DNA of 59,297 bases from Anaerolineae bacterium (GCA_023151115.1 JAKLJP010000045.1:1-59297); one strand, 5' to 3'. Counted from the first letter of the stretch, positions 31,824 through 41,547 are shown. Program-made: numbers and translations. The notes: generated by a model not told the origin, from the letters alone.

Positions 31824-33686
31824 CTAATCAAGAACAAGTTCAAACATGCCAGTAGTAACAGTCACAGGTTTTGAGGGCCTACTTTCTAACCCAGACCACT
31901 CGACTGCTGAAACGGAGTACTCCCCTTCGATAAGGTAAACAGTAGTTGGAAAGGAGAGGTACTGAATAGTATGTTGGGGGCCATGTAGTTTATATCCCAT
32001 TATTTCCCGATGATTTTTTCCAGGGGTGATCTTGATCGTCTCAGTCAAAACTGAAAGCGTTGGCGTATCCGGCAAGCGATAGACAGCAATATATAAGTCT
32101 TGCCCATACTGGCGATTAAGGGTGGTGATGGAGCTGGAACGACAGGCAAAATTGGTTACTACTATTCCCGGCCAAGTTTTGTCTACCGCCGCCTCCGTAC
32201 CTAAAACACCAACGGTAATATCTTCAAAGCTGTTGGCTGTTTTTGAAGTGTAAGAAATAAGATGGTGACGAATTGCCAACACTCCCACCGAAGGAAATAA
32301 GGCTGTAGACTGAACGGGTACATAATCGGTAACGGCGCCAGTCAACTGGGTAGTAGGACAATTTTTGAGATCATAGTTACTAACAAAGGCCACTTTAGTG
32401 CCATCCGGGCTACCATGAGGGTTTGGGTCGCCCTGGTTGCCATCGCCCGGTTTTTTATCAATAATCTCCGAGGGGGCATGAACAAGCAGAGTGGGCCGGC
32501 TACTGGTCATATCAACAACATTAATAAAGGATTCATTACCGGCCTCAGCAACTAACCACTGACCCGAGTAGCCCAGAGGCGCCACATCGCCGGAAGGAAA
32601 AATGATCGGCCCAATGGGTTGCCACTCATCCCATTGACCTCTACCGAGATAACGGATTTGCAACGGTTGATCGCCATTACCCATGATAAAGTGTTCCCCA
32701 TCACCCAGCCAAGCGGCATGAGAGCCAAGCTCAAAATCCTTATCCAGAAGTACACCCAAGCGGTAATTCTCCTTTGCAGTCCCTTCAAAGGGCATGGCCC
32801 ACCAGCCTCGCTCAATATTTCCAGAAGGGTGACGCTGCTTAAAAACAATAACATCATACTTGGAACTTGCTCTCGGTTCCGAAGCATATTGCCATTCATC
32901 GGTCAGTTGAACAACTTGATCATTAGCCACACTAGCCCCTGGCTTGTTTTCAATCCGGTATATTTCGCCACTATTGCTTCTATCGCTGCCGTCTGGCAAG
33001 CCCCCATAAGCAGTAAAAATATATCGGTCATCGTAACTGATGGTTCGAGGATAGCCAGCCCCAACTCCCTCTACGATGCTAACAGTTTCATCCTTAGCCA
33101 CATCATAACGGTAAATTCGATGAGAGCGGTAATAAAAGAGCTGGTGATTATGTCTGGCCCAGATGGGTTTTTTACCCCCATCCAACTTCTTAACAACCCG
33201 GTTGGTACGTAGGTCAAACACGTGAAGGGTACTATTTTGTTGGCTAACAATATAACGACCATCGAAACTAAAAGGGTCCTGGAAGTGATAGGCTAACTCT
33301 GCCGTTGTGTCCCAATCCCTTTCAATACGCCATAGTTCTAAGAGTTGAGTTTCAGGATTTAGATCGTTAAATACCTCTCTTAAGCCAGAAGATGGGGTGA
33401 GAGATCGCCCAGGGGTAGAGCCAGTTGTGGGCATCGCGGTGAGGGCTGGGGTGATTGTTAAGGCCGGCATACCACTTGGGGTAGCCATAGGGGTCGGTGT
33501 AGGATCAAACAAATCTTGAATATCAGTTTCAGAGAGGTAATAGCGCTCCCACATCGTAAATAACCCGTACAAAACCAGGGAAAAGATAGAGAGAAATATA
33601 TAAAACTTTGGGCTAACATTCCTCCTAATCCAACCCATTCTCTTTAAGAAAGTTCCGGTCCTAAGCAAATTAAAAATTACCACCAA
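31824..33686 (-). CDS. Membrane-anchored PD40 beta-propeller protein
   Basis: The 620-residue product has one membrane helix (FYIFLSIFSLVLYGLFTMW, about 28-46), then a Thr/Pro-rich spacer (about 58-95; DPTPTPMATPSGMPALTI) and a beta-propeller region with repeated blade motifs (FDGRYIVSQQNSTLHVFDLRT, ISYDDRYIFTAYGG, SPDGTKVAFVSNYD) to about 440. The last 170 residues are a beta-rich, Ig-like part. This is an outward-facing protein that resembles the C-terminal part of the 1000-residue protein. It overlaps the BcsB-like gene by ten bases, so the two products may work together at the membrane. I recognise no enzyme motif. Confidence 0.75.
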   Translation of the reverse strand: MVVIFNLLRTGTFLKRMGWIRRNVSPKFYIFLSIFSLVLYGLFTMWERYYLSETDIQDLFDPTPTPMATPSGMPALTITPALTAMPTTGSTPGRSLTPSSGLREVFNDLNPETQLLELWRIERDWDTTAELAYHFQDPFSFDGRYIVSQQNSTLHVFDLRTNRVVKKLDGGKKPIWARHNHQLFYYRSHRIYRYDVAKDETVSIVEGVGAGYPRTISYDDRYIFTAYGGLPDGSDRSNSGEIYRIENKPGASVANDQVVQLTDEWQYASEPRASSKYDVIVFKQRHPSGNIERGWWAMPFEGTAKENYRLGVLLDKDFELGSHAAWLGDGEHFIMGNGDQPLQIRYLGRGQWDEWQPIGPIIFPSGDVAPLGYSGQWLVAEAGNESFINVVDMTSSRPTLLVHAPSEIIDKKPGDGNQGDPNPHGSPDGTKVAFVSNYDLKNCPTTQLTGAVTDYVPVQSTALFPSVGVLAIRHHLISYTSKTANSFEDITVGVLGTEAAVDKTWPGIVVTNFACRSSSITTLNRQYGQDLYIAVYRLPDTPTLSVLTETIKITPGKNHREIMGYKLHGPQHTIQYLSFPTTVYLIEGEYSVSAVEWSGLESRPSKPVTVTTGMFELVLD

Positions 33687-35887
33687 CGCTGGCTCAGAGC
33701 CAACCAGCGCGCCACATCAAACCCTGCCTTCAGTGGGCCAGGCTCAACCTGACCCACTGAGTTATCTTCACCACTCGGAGCAGCCTCGGCGTCACGGGTA
33801 TCTAAACCGAATACAACATTACCTTCTTTGATAACAGCCACATTTCCCCCTCGTTTGGCGTTGGGCGTAAGCAGCAAATCAGTTGCCCAGCCTAAGCCCT
33901 GGTCTGTTGTACCAGAAATAACCAGAACATAATTCTCTGAGTCGCCATAAGGAAACTCCTGAAGCAGACCTATATTCTGTGAGGGATCAGGCAAAAGCAC
34001 GACCGTATCGAGGGTAGGCTCTAATAAATCCGAATCGGCGGTAAAAGGTTGAGGCAGCTGCTCGTTGATAGCTCGCAGCAAATGATTACGAGAAGGGCGC
34101 CCCACCAAAATTGTTTGATAATTATCCAGCGCCTCAGGCGCAAGTTTATCGGCGCTGGCCACCGCTAAAGCTATGTAACTACCACCAGCAGCCTGGCCTA
34201 GGTTGACGGCCAATTTCATCATGGCTTGCAATTCAACGGCATTGGGGCGAGCCGGCAAAACAAGTTGTACATCACTCAAATTTATATCTTTATCAAAGGG
34301 ATATGGAAAAAGGGTTAGAGTCGGCTGTACAGGTTGAGCTTCATAAGGTAGTCGAATAAAAGAATTGCTACGGATAACCGTCCATAAACGAGCATCACTA
34401 AAAACCTCGCAGGGGTCCTCCTCGGGGCTTAAATGCATTTCTATTTGGATTTCCAGCCTATTACGGCCCGATTTCAACTGCCAGGCTGGCAAGTCAATCT
34501 CTAATAGGCCGTCGGTTGTGTTAGTTTCATCAAGAAGCGTGGTACCCACCGGAATTTCGTTCAGGTAAACATCTAAAGAGGACATTGTGCCATTAACTAG
34601 CTGTGAGTGGTTAAAGGAGAGAACCGCCTGCGAGTTGCCTACCAATTGAAAAGCCCCCGGTAATTCAAAGTCAACTCTTAAGCGTTGAGGCCTAGCCCCG
34701 AATACCACCTGATCCTCCAAACCAAGATCAGCAAAGGTAAGGTCAACTTGGCGCTCACTCCCCGCTTCAGGAATAGGCGGAAGTACATCTTGCACAACGG
34801 CCACCGGACCACTCATACCCGGAAATTGAACATTACGATTAAGCGCCTGGCTGGCACGGACTAAAGCTGTATCAGTTTGGCCGGAGATTACCAAAACCAT
34901 ACGATAAGGGTTCCAGGGCGATTGAACCTCTTGAATTACACCATATTCGGGTTTGAGTATCTTGTTATTAAGAGCTAAAGGCAGAGTTACTTGATCGAGT
35001 AAGCGGTTAGCGCCGGGCTTGCCGATAAGAATAAGATTATAATTTTGTCTAATGTCATTTGTCACCGAGATGTCCAGGGTAGTGGTTAAAACCACATCCC
35101 CCCGAGCGAAGTTACCTAATCCGGCCCCTATGGTAGCGGCAGCCGAAAGGTCAGCAGGGGTAGGATTGGCTGGCAAAACCACGTATGATTCAACAGGGCG
35201 ATAGGCACGTTCATAAAAAGGCCAGGGATAACGGCCCAGATTTGGCTGTAAGGGTTGTAATTGGTAAGGGATACGTAAAGTAGAAGTGTTGTAGATGAGC
35301 GACTGCACTTCTGGCGGGTTAAGACCACATTCCAAATCTGAATTAAGCGAAAAATTCAGGCGATTTCTGATGAGTACATTCAGTAACCCATCCAGGTTTA
35401 ATGTCTGAGAAGTTTGCGAGATAGTTCCGCTGAGTTGGAGAGCACCTACCTCCGTTTCATTCAAGGCTACCATAACCTCAGGATCAGATCCAGCCGCACT
35501 GGCCTCATACCGATAGTCAACGTCCAGGACAGTACCCGTGAGCACTTGCATATAGCTGGGTAGATAAAAACTCTGTTCTATTGACAACCTACCATTTGTA
35601 GCCAGGGTGAAGTCATTGAGGCCCAAATCGGCCAGACTCAAGTTTAGCACGCCGCGGCCATCTGGGGGTAAAGGCGCCGTCCCAAGGATAGGAGGTAAGC
35701 CATCTTCGAGGGCATCTGGGCTTATAGCAGCAGGAGTTAAGGGTGCAGGGGGAAGAGTATCAGCTGCGGGTAACGTATCCTCTGGAGTCGTCTCGGGCTC
35801 CTGAGCTGAAACAACCAAAGTTAGCCCCAGAAAAAAGGCAAGACCAAGTATTGCCGATAAAAGATAAGGACGGATATTCTGTTTCAT
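33677..35887 (-). CDS. BcsB-like exported protein with two carbohydrate-binding/flavodoxin-like repeats
   Basis: The 736-residue protein has a signal peptide (about 1-28), a Pro-rich spacer and two copies of a BcsB-type unit. Each starts with a strand block (SLADLGLNDFTL; TFADLGLEDQVVF) and holds IRIPYQLQPLQP or IRLPYEAQPVQP, a VVLPA.P strand and (L/V)IGKPGAN or VGRPSRNHLL. In cellulose synthesis BcsB lies outside the membrane and guides the polymer; it normally ends with a membrane helix that seals BcsA. Here the chain ends without one (VARWLALSQRWW). No BcsA is in the window. It probably handles the new polymer outside the cell. It directly follows an AlgD-like gene and precedes a membrane propeller. 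Confidence 0.8.
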   Translation of the reverse strand: MKQNIRPYLLSAILGLAFFLGLTLVVSAQEPETTPEDTLPAADTLPPAPLTPAAISPDALEDGLPPILGTAPLPPDGRGVLNLSLADLGLNDFTLATNGRLSIEQSFYLPSYMQVLTGTVLDVDYRYEASAAGSDPEVMVALNETEVGALQLSGTISQTSQTLNLDGLLNVLIRNRLNFSLNSDLECGLNPPEVQSLIYNTSTLRIPYQLQPLQPNLGRYPWPFYERAYRPVESYVVLPANPTPADLSAAATIGAGLGNFARGDVVLTTTLDISVTNDIRQNYNLILIGKPGANRLLDQVTLPLALNNKILKPEYGVIQEVQSPWNPYRMVLVISGQTDTALVRASQALNRNVQFPGMSGPVAVVQDVLPPIPEAGSERQVDLTFADLGLEDQVVFGARPQRLRVDFELPGAFQLVGNSQAVLSFNHSQLVNGTMSSLDVYLNEIPVGTTLLDETNTTDGLLEIDLPAWQLKSGRNRLEIQIEMHLSPEEDPCEVFSDARLWTVIRSNSFIRLPYEAQPVQPTLTLFPYPFDKDINLSDVQLVLPARPNAVELQAMMKLAVNLGQAAGGSYIALAVASADKLAPEALDNYQTILVGRPSRNHLLRAINEQLPQPFTADSDLLEPTLDTVVLLPDPSQNIGLLQEFPYGDSENYVLVISGTTDQGLGWATDLLLTPNAKRGGNVAVIKEGNVVFGLDTRDAEAAPSGEDNSVGQVEPGPLKAGFDVARWLALSQRWW

Positions 35888-35911
35888 TGCACCTCTTTGC
35901 TCAGTAAACTT

Positions 35912-37225
35912 TTACCAAGCGATACCGCGATAGCCGTTCTCCGGCATCTGCTCCACAATTCGAACCAGATCAATAATAGTATGTTGTTCCCCAACCATTT
36001 GAGGCACTTGAGTAAATTCCGGGGCTTTATTGCCAATGACAATAACCTCACATTCTGCCAAAATTTCTTCGATGGATTCTACCATTAGGCCGGCAATATG
36101 AGGAATTTCTTTTTCAATATAAACCTTATTAGCCCCTTGCAGTTGAGCTAAGGATACATTACGATCATAAACTCGAACTTGATAGCCCTTACCAATTAAA
36201 TTTTCAATGAGCAAAACAAGGGGGCTTTCACGCAGATCATCCGTGCCAGCTTTAAAACTAAAGCCTAATACCCCCACCTTTTTGCTATCTACTTGCTTGA
36301 TCAGATTCAAAGCCATTTGAATTTGGTGCTGGTTGCTGGGCAAAAGAGATTCCAGCAGAGGCAGTTTGAGATCAAAATGCCGAGTCTGATAAAGCAAAGC
36401 CCGTAAATCTTTGGGCAGGCAAGAGCCGCCAAAGGCAAAACCCGGCTTAAGATAATAAGCCGACAGATTTAGTTTGTGATCCAGGCAGAAAATATCCATC
36501 ACTTCGTGGCTATCAATACCCTGAGCTTTACACAAGTTTCCAATTTCGTTAGCAAAAACTACCTTTGTGGCATGAAAAGCATTATTAGCATACTTGATCA
36601 TCTCAGCTACTTTTATAGTGGTAAACCGAATGGGCGCATCAATCTTTTCATACAAAGTAGCGGCTACTTCTGTAGATTGCTGATCGAGACCCCCCAGCAA
36701 GGTATAGGGAGGATTGTGAAAATCGTAAATGGAAGAGCCCTCGCGTAAAAATTCGGGGTTAAAGACGATACCAAAGGCTTGTCCGGCTTTGCCCCCTATT
36801 GCTTCTTCTAAAATGGGTATCACCACCTCTTCAGTAGTGCCCGGTAAAACCGTACTTCTTAAAATTATGAGATGATGATGGTTGCTACGTTGAGCCAGGG
36901 TTTGGCCTATTTGTTCGGAAACTCGCTTTACATAAGTTAAATCTAAACTACCATTACCGTTGCTGGGTGTACCAACACAAATTAAGGAGACATCCGTCCG
37001 ATTAATTGCTTCTTCTACGGAGGTAGTCGCCCTTAATCTTCCCCACCTCACATTTTGACTAATCAATTCATTTAGGCCATTTTCCACAATAGGGCTTTGG
37101 CCCTGGTTTATCATTTCAACTTTAATTGACGATACATCGACACCGATCACCTCGTGGCCCTGATCAGCCAAACAAGCTGCCGAGACACAGCCGACATAAC
37201 CTAAACCAAATATGCTTATTTTCAT
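35912..37225 (-). CDS. GDP-mannose/UDP-glucose 6-dehydrogenase (AlgD-like)
   Basis: The 437-residue protein has an N-terminal NAD domain (ISIFGLGYVGCVSAACLA), the VGTPS.. .GSLDL strand, LRSTVLPGTT, NPEFLREGSS and the catalytic GGSCLPKD with Cys269, the place of Cys268 in Pseudomonas AlgD. Long stretches such as VEVIK-like EMIKYANNAFHATKVVFANEIGN and DHKLNLSAYYLKPGFAFGGS follow AlgD more closely than UDP-glucose dehydrogenases, so GDP-mannuronate is my first guess, UDP-glucuronate the second. Either way it supplies a uronic acid donor. Of all genes in the locus this one best shows the polymer contains uronate. No clear promoter was found in the 215 bases before it, so a promoter there is possible but unproven. 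Confidence 0.85.
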   Translation of the reverse strand: MKISIFGLGYVGCVSAACLADQGHEVIGVDVSSIKVEMINQGQSPIVENGLNELISQNVRWGRLRATTSVEEAINRTDVSLICVGTPSNGNGSLDLTYVKRVSEQIGQTLAQRSNHHHLIILRSTVLPGTTEEVVIPILEEAIGGKAGQAFGIVFNPEFLREGSSIYDFHNPPYTLLGGLDQQSTEVAATLYEKIDAPIRFTTIKVAEMIKYANNAFHATKVVFANEIGNLCKAQGIDSHEVMDIFCLDHKLNLSAYYLKPGFAFGGSCLPKDLRALLYQTRHFDLKLPLLESLLPSNQHQIQMALNLIKQVDSKKVGVLGFSFKAGTDDLRESPLVLLIENLIGKGYQVRVYDRNVSLAQLQGANKVYIEKEIPHIAGLMVESIEEILAECEVIVIGNKAPEFTQVPQMVGEQHTIIDLVRIVEQMPENGYRGIAW

Positions 37226-37440
37226 TATATTATGTAATTCCCCTTCAGAGATCTGTTAACGACATCAGAAATTTGCGTTCACTTGTCGAACAAAAAATAC
37301 CCAAATCACTAATAACTGGTATCTTTTTCTCAAAACTATAAGATTTTCCATAGAAACAAGCGGAGACGAGTTTATACCTGACCTATCTGTCATTTTAACA
37401 CGCCGGAGTTTGAATTTAGTTTGAATGATTACCTTTTAAT

Positions 37441-38451
37441 TTAATTGCAGGCTTGAGAAAAATTTTCCTTTTCAGTGAGAGTACTGGGGGTCATTACCTC
37501 TTTTAATTTTTCCTGGATTGCCTGCCAGTCCTCCTGTCGAGCTATCTGTAATTGCAACATCTCTTGAGCGAGCTTGGGGCCATTCTCTAAGACTGTTAAA
37601 ACACCGGCCTGAATACCTTCTATCGTGTTTGGCACATGGACGGTTCCCAAATGAAACAAATATCTTAAAACCGGCCAATCAGAGGTAATCAGCGGCTGCC
37701 CTAACCAGACAGCCTCGCAACCACCGCGTTGATTGGTGTGGTTGCGGGTGGTTAACACCATCACTGCATCAACACTTCGCAGCAAACCAAAATAATCATC
37801 ATCTGGTAAAAAACCGGTGTAGGTAACATTGCCGGGCGTTTTAGCCAGCAATGTTTTGGTAGCCCGTTTACTATCACCCGTAATATAAAAGTGAACCTCT
37901 GCCAGTGCGGAAGCAGCGGTTACAATAGTTTCCAACGGCTCGTCAGGCGCAAACGAGCTAATCACCGCAATGTTAGCTTTGCCATGCACCGGATAAGGAA
38001 CGCCGGCAGGAAATTGAGCCGGCACATCATCCAAAATCATGGCTTCGCCACCCCAGCTTTCAATCAAAGTTTGCCAGCGTTTATTAGTAACAATGTTTAA
38101 TTTTGCCCAGCGAGCCAAAAATTTCTGAACCGGCAGCATCCAGAACCAGGCTCGACCAAAAGCAGCCGTATGATGATCAATTATTAATTTTAGGGGATGC
38201 CTCAAATTAAACAACCAGACTATCAAAGGCAGTAAGGGGGGCGGATTCTGTACAAAAACAACGTCGGGCCGCGTTTGGTTTAGCAACCGCCAGGTATCAA
38301 AAGATAGCCAGGGATATTTAAGCGGGGCATGTAAAGGCGAGCGATGCTTCAGCCGATTAAGCATATGTAACTCAGCTTCTAGCTCTTTAGCCAACAATTG
38401 GCTGCGACGGTTGTACGGGGCCCATCCTATAAACAGGCGTTTTTGTTTCAT
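37441..38451 (-). CDS. Glycosyltransferase, GT-B fold (family 4-like)
   Basis: The 336-residue protein is short for the family but complete: RLFIGWAPYNRRSQLLAKELEAE at the start, DVVFVQNPPPLLPLIV in lobe 1, and VISSFAPDEPLETIV, NVTYTGFLPDDDYFGLLRSVDAVMVL and GGCEAVWLGQPLITSDWPVLRYLF in lobe 2, the last block being the GT4 sugar-nucleotide site with Cys-Glu in it. It overlaps the C5-epimerase gene by four bases (ATGA). It could add a uronate, given its neighbours, but that is inference. Confidence 0.82.
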   Translation of the reverse strand: MKQKRLFIGWAPYNRRSQLLAKELEAELHMLNRLKHRSPLHAPLKYPWLSFDTWRLLNQTRPDVVFVQNPPPLLPLIVWLFNLRHPLKLIIDHHTAAFGRAWFWMLPVQKFLARWAKLNIVTNKRWQTLIESWGGEAMILDDVPAQFPAGVPYPVHGKANIAVISSFAPDEPLETIVTAASALAEVHFYITGDSKRATKTLLAKTPGNVTYTGFLPDDDYFGLLRSVDAVMVLTTRNHTNQRGGCEAVWLGQPLITSDWPVLRYLFHLGTVHVPNTIEGIQAGVLTVLENGPKLAQEMLQLQIARQEDWQAIQEKLKEVMTPSTLTEKENFSQACN

Positions 38452-39578
38452 GAACCTGCCTTACTCAAGTTGCGACGCCATTGCTTAAATTTTTTGTTCA
38501 GCATAACACTATCTTTAAAGCCAATAACCAACAAACTCAATAGCAGTCGAACCGGGCCTGACATCTGTTTCTGCCAACGGTTGGCCCATTGACCAAAGCT
38601 GTGATCCCCGGTGATATACTCCAAAAAACGCAACTGATCAATATGCACCGCTTGATAAATGGGTGAGGCAATATTCCAGTGATTCCGCCAAGTGGGGTTT
38701 GGGTCCAAACTGTAGCGAGACCAAAATCCAGCATCATAATCCGGCAAGCGGTTCCGCACCGCCTCAGCGCCAGCTTCAAAAAGCAACCTGGCCTGTTCAC
38801 AACCGGTAGCCCGGTAATAATCGTGTAAACCAAACAGAGCAAAAATGTGCCCATTTAGAATATGATGCGGGGGCAAGCTGGGAATCTCTTCATAAAAGGT
38901 ATTGCCCCGGTCATCCTTAGCCATAACCCCGCCATCATACACCGATACCTCAAAGCTTTTTAATGCTTTTTGGGCCGTTTCCAAATAAACCTGATTATCT
39001 GTGTATTGATACGCTCGCATGAGGCCCGACAGACCGAAACCTTGAGCCATGGCGCTGGCAAAAGGGGCTTTGACATTATAAGGCGGTCCCCAATCTACCT
39101 GATAGTACCAATAACCAACTCCAGCAGGGGTTTCACGTAAATTATCAACCAACCAATTCGCTCGGCGCAGGAACAGTTTATAATCAGCCGGGTTGCCTGT
39201 GCGTAGAAAATCGTCAAAAGCGCCCAAGACCCAGTGGGAAACGGTGAGCGGATTATAGTGCCGGCCCGTTACTCCGCGGATCAGCAGCTTTTTGCTGTAG
39301 TCATTAACCGGAATTCCGTTCTCATCAACCTCAGGGGGGTAAAATTCTGGCTGAAGGTAGCTAGGGAAATAACTGTAATAGTACCGCCCCAATTTTTTTG
39401 CTTGAAAATCGTCATTAAAAACCCGTTCTCGATTAAGACTGGTATTAAGTATTTTTAGCTGGCGATTTAACCGCAGCCCGTAGCCCACTGCGGCCGCAGT
39501 CCCCACAATCCCTAAGACTTTTACCGGCCAGTAACTAGTAGGTGTATTTTTTTTAGAGTTAGATAAGTTAAAAGACAT
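38448..39578 (-). CDS. Membrane-anchored D-glucuronyl C5-epimerase family protein
   Basis: The 376-residue protein has one N-terminal membrane helix (about 18-37). The outer part matches the D-glucuronyl C5-epimerase C-terminal domain, the alpha/alpha-toroid that turns D-glucuronate into L-iduronate in heparan sulfate synthesis: HHILNGHIFALFGLHDYY (239-255), YDAGFWSRYS (281-290), and YQAVHIDQLRFLEYITGD (308-325), each a near match to the conserved animal and bacterial text, including the Tyr and Arg residues that line the active site. This epimerase in one locus with an AlgD-like dehydrogenase, a heparinase-fold protein and polymer ligases suggests post-polymerisation conversion of a uronate. 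The natural substrate is unknown. Its stop overlaps the next glycosyltransferase start. Confidence 0.85.
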   Translation of the reverse strand: MSFNLSNSKKNTPTSYWPVKVLGIVGTAAAVGYGLRLNRQLKILNTSLNRERVFNDDFQAKKLGRYYYSYFPSYLQPEFYPPEVDENGIPVNDYSKKLLIRGVTGRHYNPLTVSHWVLGAFDDFLRTGNPADYKLFLRRANWLVDNLRETPAGVGYWYYQVDWGPPYNVKAPFASAMAQGFGLSGLMRAYQYTDNQVYLETAQKALKSFEVSVYDGGVMAKDDRGNTFYEEIPSLPPHHILNGHIFALFGLHDYYRATGCEQARLLFEAGAEAVRNRLPDYDAGFWSRYSLDPNPTWRNHWNIASPIYQAVHIDQLRFLEYITGDHSFGQWANRWQKQMSGPVRLLLSLLVIGFKDSVMLNKKFKQWRRNLSKAGS

Positions 39579-39668
39579 TGCAGAAATTTCACCTTCTCGA
39601 AATTTTCCCTACTAAGCAGATCATCTTATATTTCTGAAACAAGTATTTTTACGAATTTTTCGTTTTGT

Positions 39669-41387
39669 CTAATTCAATACCCGTGCATCATCGGCTAAAA
39701 TCTGCTGCATCCGAGCGATAATAAAACAGCGCAAGGCTAATCTGTCCGGGTTGAGGGTGGGTTTTTTCACCTGTCTAACACTAGACAGCAAGGTTCGCCT
39801 GAAGGGTGCTGGCAAAAACCGAACAAGGATTGACTTTTTCTTTTTGTCTAACAAATTTCGATTCGCCCATCCTTCTTGAGTGAGGTTACCCAGCACACAA
39901 TTAAGTATCCCTGCTGGCAACATTGTCTTAACTTGCTGTGATTCCAGCACATCGTAAAACAGGGTCTTTACTTCCCGATGAGCCAGCAGATCGGGTATAG
40001 CCGGAGTGCTTCGTTTACTAGCAATTGGCACATCCGGTATCAGGTGATTAACAATACGCGTAAAAACAACCTTATCAGTGCGCAAATGATCGGGCAACAT
40101 CCTCACTCTTTGGATGATCCGGTGGGTTAACATGGGATTAACTTGTTCCATGTAACTCAAGCGCCCTTCTGCCAAAGCAGCCAAGATCGAGGGTATACGG
40201 AATTCATGGTACAGACGGTCTCGCCAGGTAACTAAAGATTCATCACGATGTTGCTGGAGATAAGCAGGTAGTTCTTGCGGCCCCATTTCGTTTATGACAA
40301 CGGGTGATATGTTGATATAATCTTTCAGAATATAGAAGCCATTGGTCGCTATCACATCAAACCGGGTTGTAACCGGGTCCTCATTAAAACCCACATCGCT
40401 ACGAATTAGACCCACTATACCCATTTCATGCATTTGCTTATAACGCACAAAACCATCCATGGCGGCATGAAGATGGTCAATTCGTCCCTCTACGGCCATT
40501 AAGTTTCGATCAAAGAGACGATCAATCGGTTCGTTGGATAAATCCAAGCAGAAATATTCATGAGGCAGTCTATATTTCTGGGCCAATTGATGGGCCACGC
40601 AGGCATCTGAGTTAGACTCCTGAAGCGCCGTTTTTGTACCCCAAGTGATGTACCTTAAATCGGCATGTTTTCGTAACATAGCCATAGAATAGCGGCTGTC
40701 ATACCCACCGGAGAGAGCCAACACATAATGCTGCCAGTCAAGATCAAGTCTTTCGAACGTTGTTTGGAGTGCATTTTCTAACCGGCGCTCGTGTTCCTGA
40801 TCGGTAGTAAGTTCAACCTCAAAAGTAACCGGGGTTGTATGTTCACTTAATTCCCATGAACGACGATCCAACACCACTCGGCTATCTCCCCGCATTTTAC
40901 AAATCCGGCGGTCCCAGGATAATTCTGGCCCCAAACAGCCACTCGATAGCAGCCAGGGGTAGACCTTTGGATTTGGCTCATAGGATTGAAGGCAGGCAAT
41001 AATAGCCCGTTGTGATGTAGAGGCAATAAATAGCTTTTCGGTGTGAACATACCAAATAGAACGAGAGGCCACGATATCCGTAACTAACTCGATCTTTTCC
41101 TCATTAGCTCGAAAAAGAGCATAAACGCCTTCGGGCGCGGGCGTGCCGGGTTTCCACCAATCTATTGAACCTACTTCCACATTTCCCAAGCCAACACTTG
41201 CTTCATGAAGTTGGATTGCCTCACTCGGGGTAATAATTGAGAAAACAATTCCTTGGTAACAAGTAACAGTGCAGACAGAAGCAGAAATATGATCAGGCGT
41301 TAAGTGCTGGGCTAAGCGCTCTAAATCGTCCTTAGTGAACCTTAAATCTTCTGGGTTGCGGTAACAGATGTACACAAGCTTGGCCAT
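39669..41387 (-). CDS. Asparagine-synthase-like amidotransferase lacking the N-terminal Cys
   Basis: The 572-residue protein has an N-terminal glutaminase-like fold (about 1-180, with LVTDIVASRSIWYV in place of the usual D..G.R.LYY) and an ATP-pyrophosphatase domain with the P-loop SGGYDS (226-231). The Cys2 that all glutamine-dependent AsnB enzymes need after start-Met removal is absent (start MAKLVYICYR). AsnB homologues in O-antigen and capsule loci amidate uronic acids, for example in Pseudomonas O-antigen clusters. Here ammonia would have to come from elsewhere, or the enzyme may act as a ligase of another sort. The locus already makes uronate, so a uronamide is a good guess but unproven. 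Confidence 0.78.
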   Translation of the reverse strand: MAKLVYICYRNPEDLRFTKDDLERLAQHLTPDHISASVCTVTCYQGIVFSIITPSEAIQLHEASVGLGNVEVGSIDWWKPGTPAPEGVYALFRANEEKIELVTDIVASRSIWYVHTEKLFIASTSQRAIIACLQSYEPNPKVYPWLLSSGCLGPELSWDRRICKMRGDSRVVLDRRSWELSEHTTPVTFEVELTTDQEHERRLENALQTTFERLDLDWQHYVLALSGGYDSRYSMAMLRKHADLRYITWGTKTALQESNSDACVAHQLAQKYRLPHEYFCLDLSNEPIDRLFDRNLMAVEGRIDHLHAAMDGFVRYKQMHEMGIVGLIRSDVGFNEDPVTTRFDVIATNGFYILKDYINISPVVINEMGPQELPAYLQQHRDESLVTWRDRLYHEFRIPSILAALAEGRLSYMEQVNPMLTHRIIQRVRMLPDHLRTDKVVFTRIVNHLIPDVPIASKRSTPAIPDLLAHREVKTLFYDVLESQQVKTMLPAGILNCVLGNLTQEGWANRNLLDKKKKSILVRFLPAPFRRTLLSSVRQVKKPTLNPDRLALRCFIIARMQQILADDARVLN

Positions 41388-41547
41388 TGTTAAACCTCCT
41401 TTGGTTTAATAATGATCCCCCTGTTTGATGTTTCAGAATGAGATACCCGGTTACAATCAAGGATTACTAAGTATCGGCAAACTTAGCAACTCAAGAGCAG
41501 CATCAAGTAATCGGTTAAGTAAATTTCACTATTCAGTTTTTAATGGC

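Noticed and set aside
33677..35887. Cellulose synthesis locus
   Set aside because: There is no BcsA, BcsC or cellulase gene; the BcsB-like protein lies in a Wzz/Wzy-type uronate locus.
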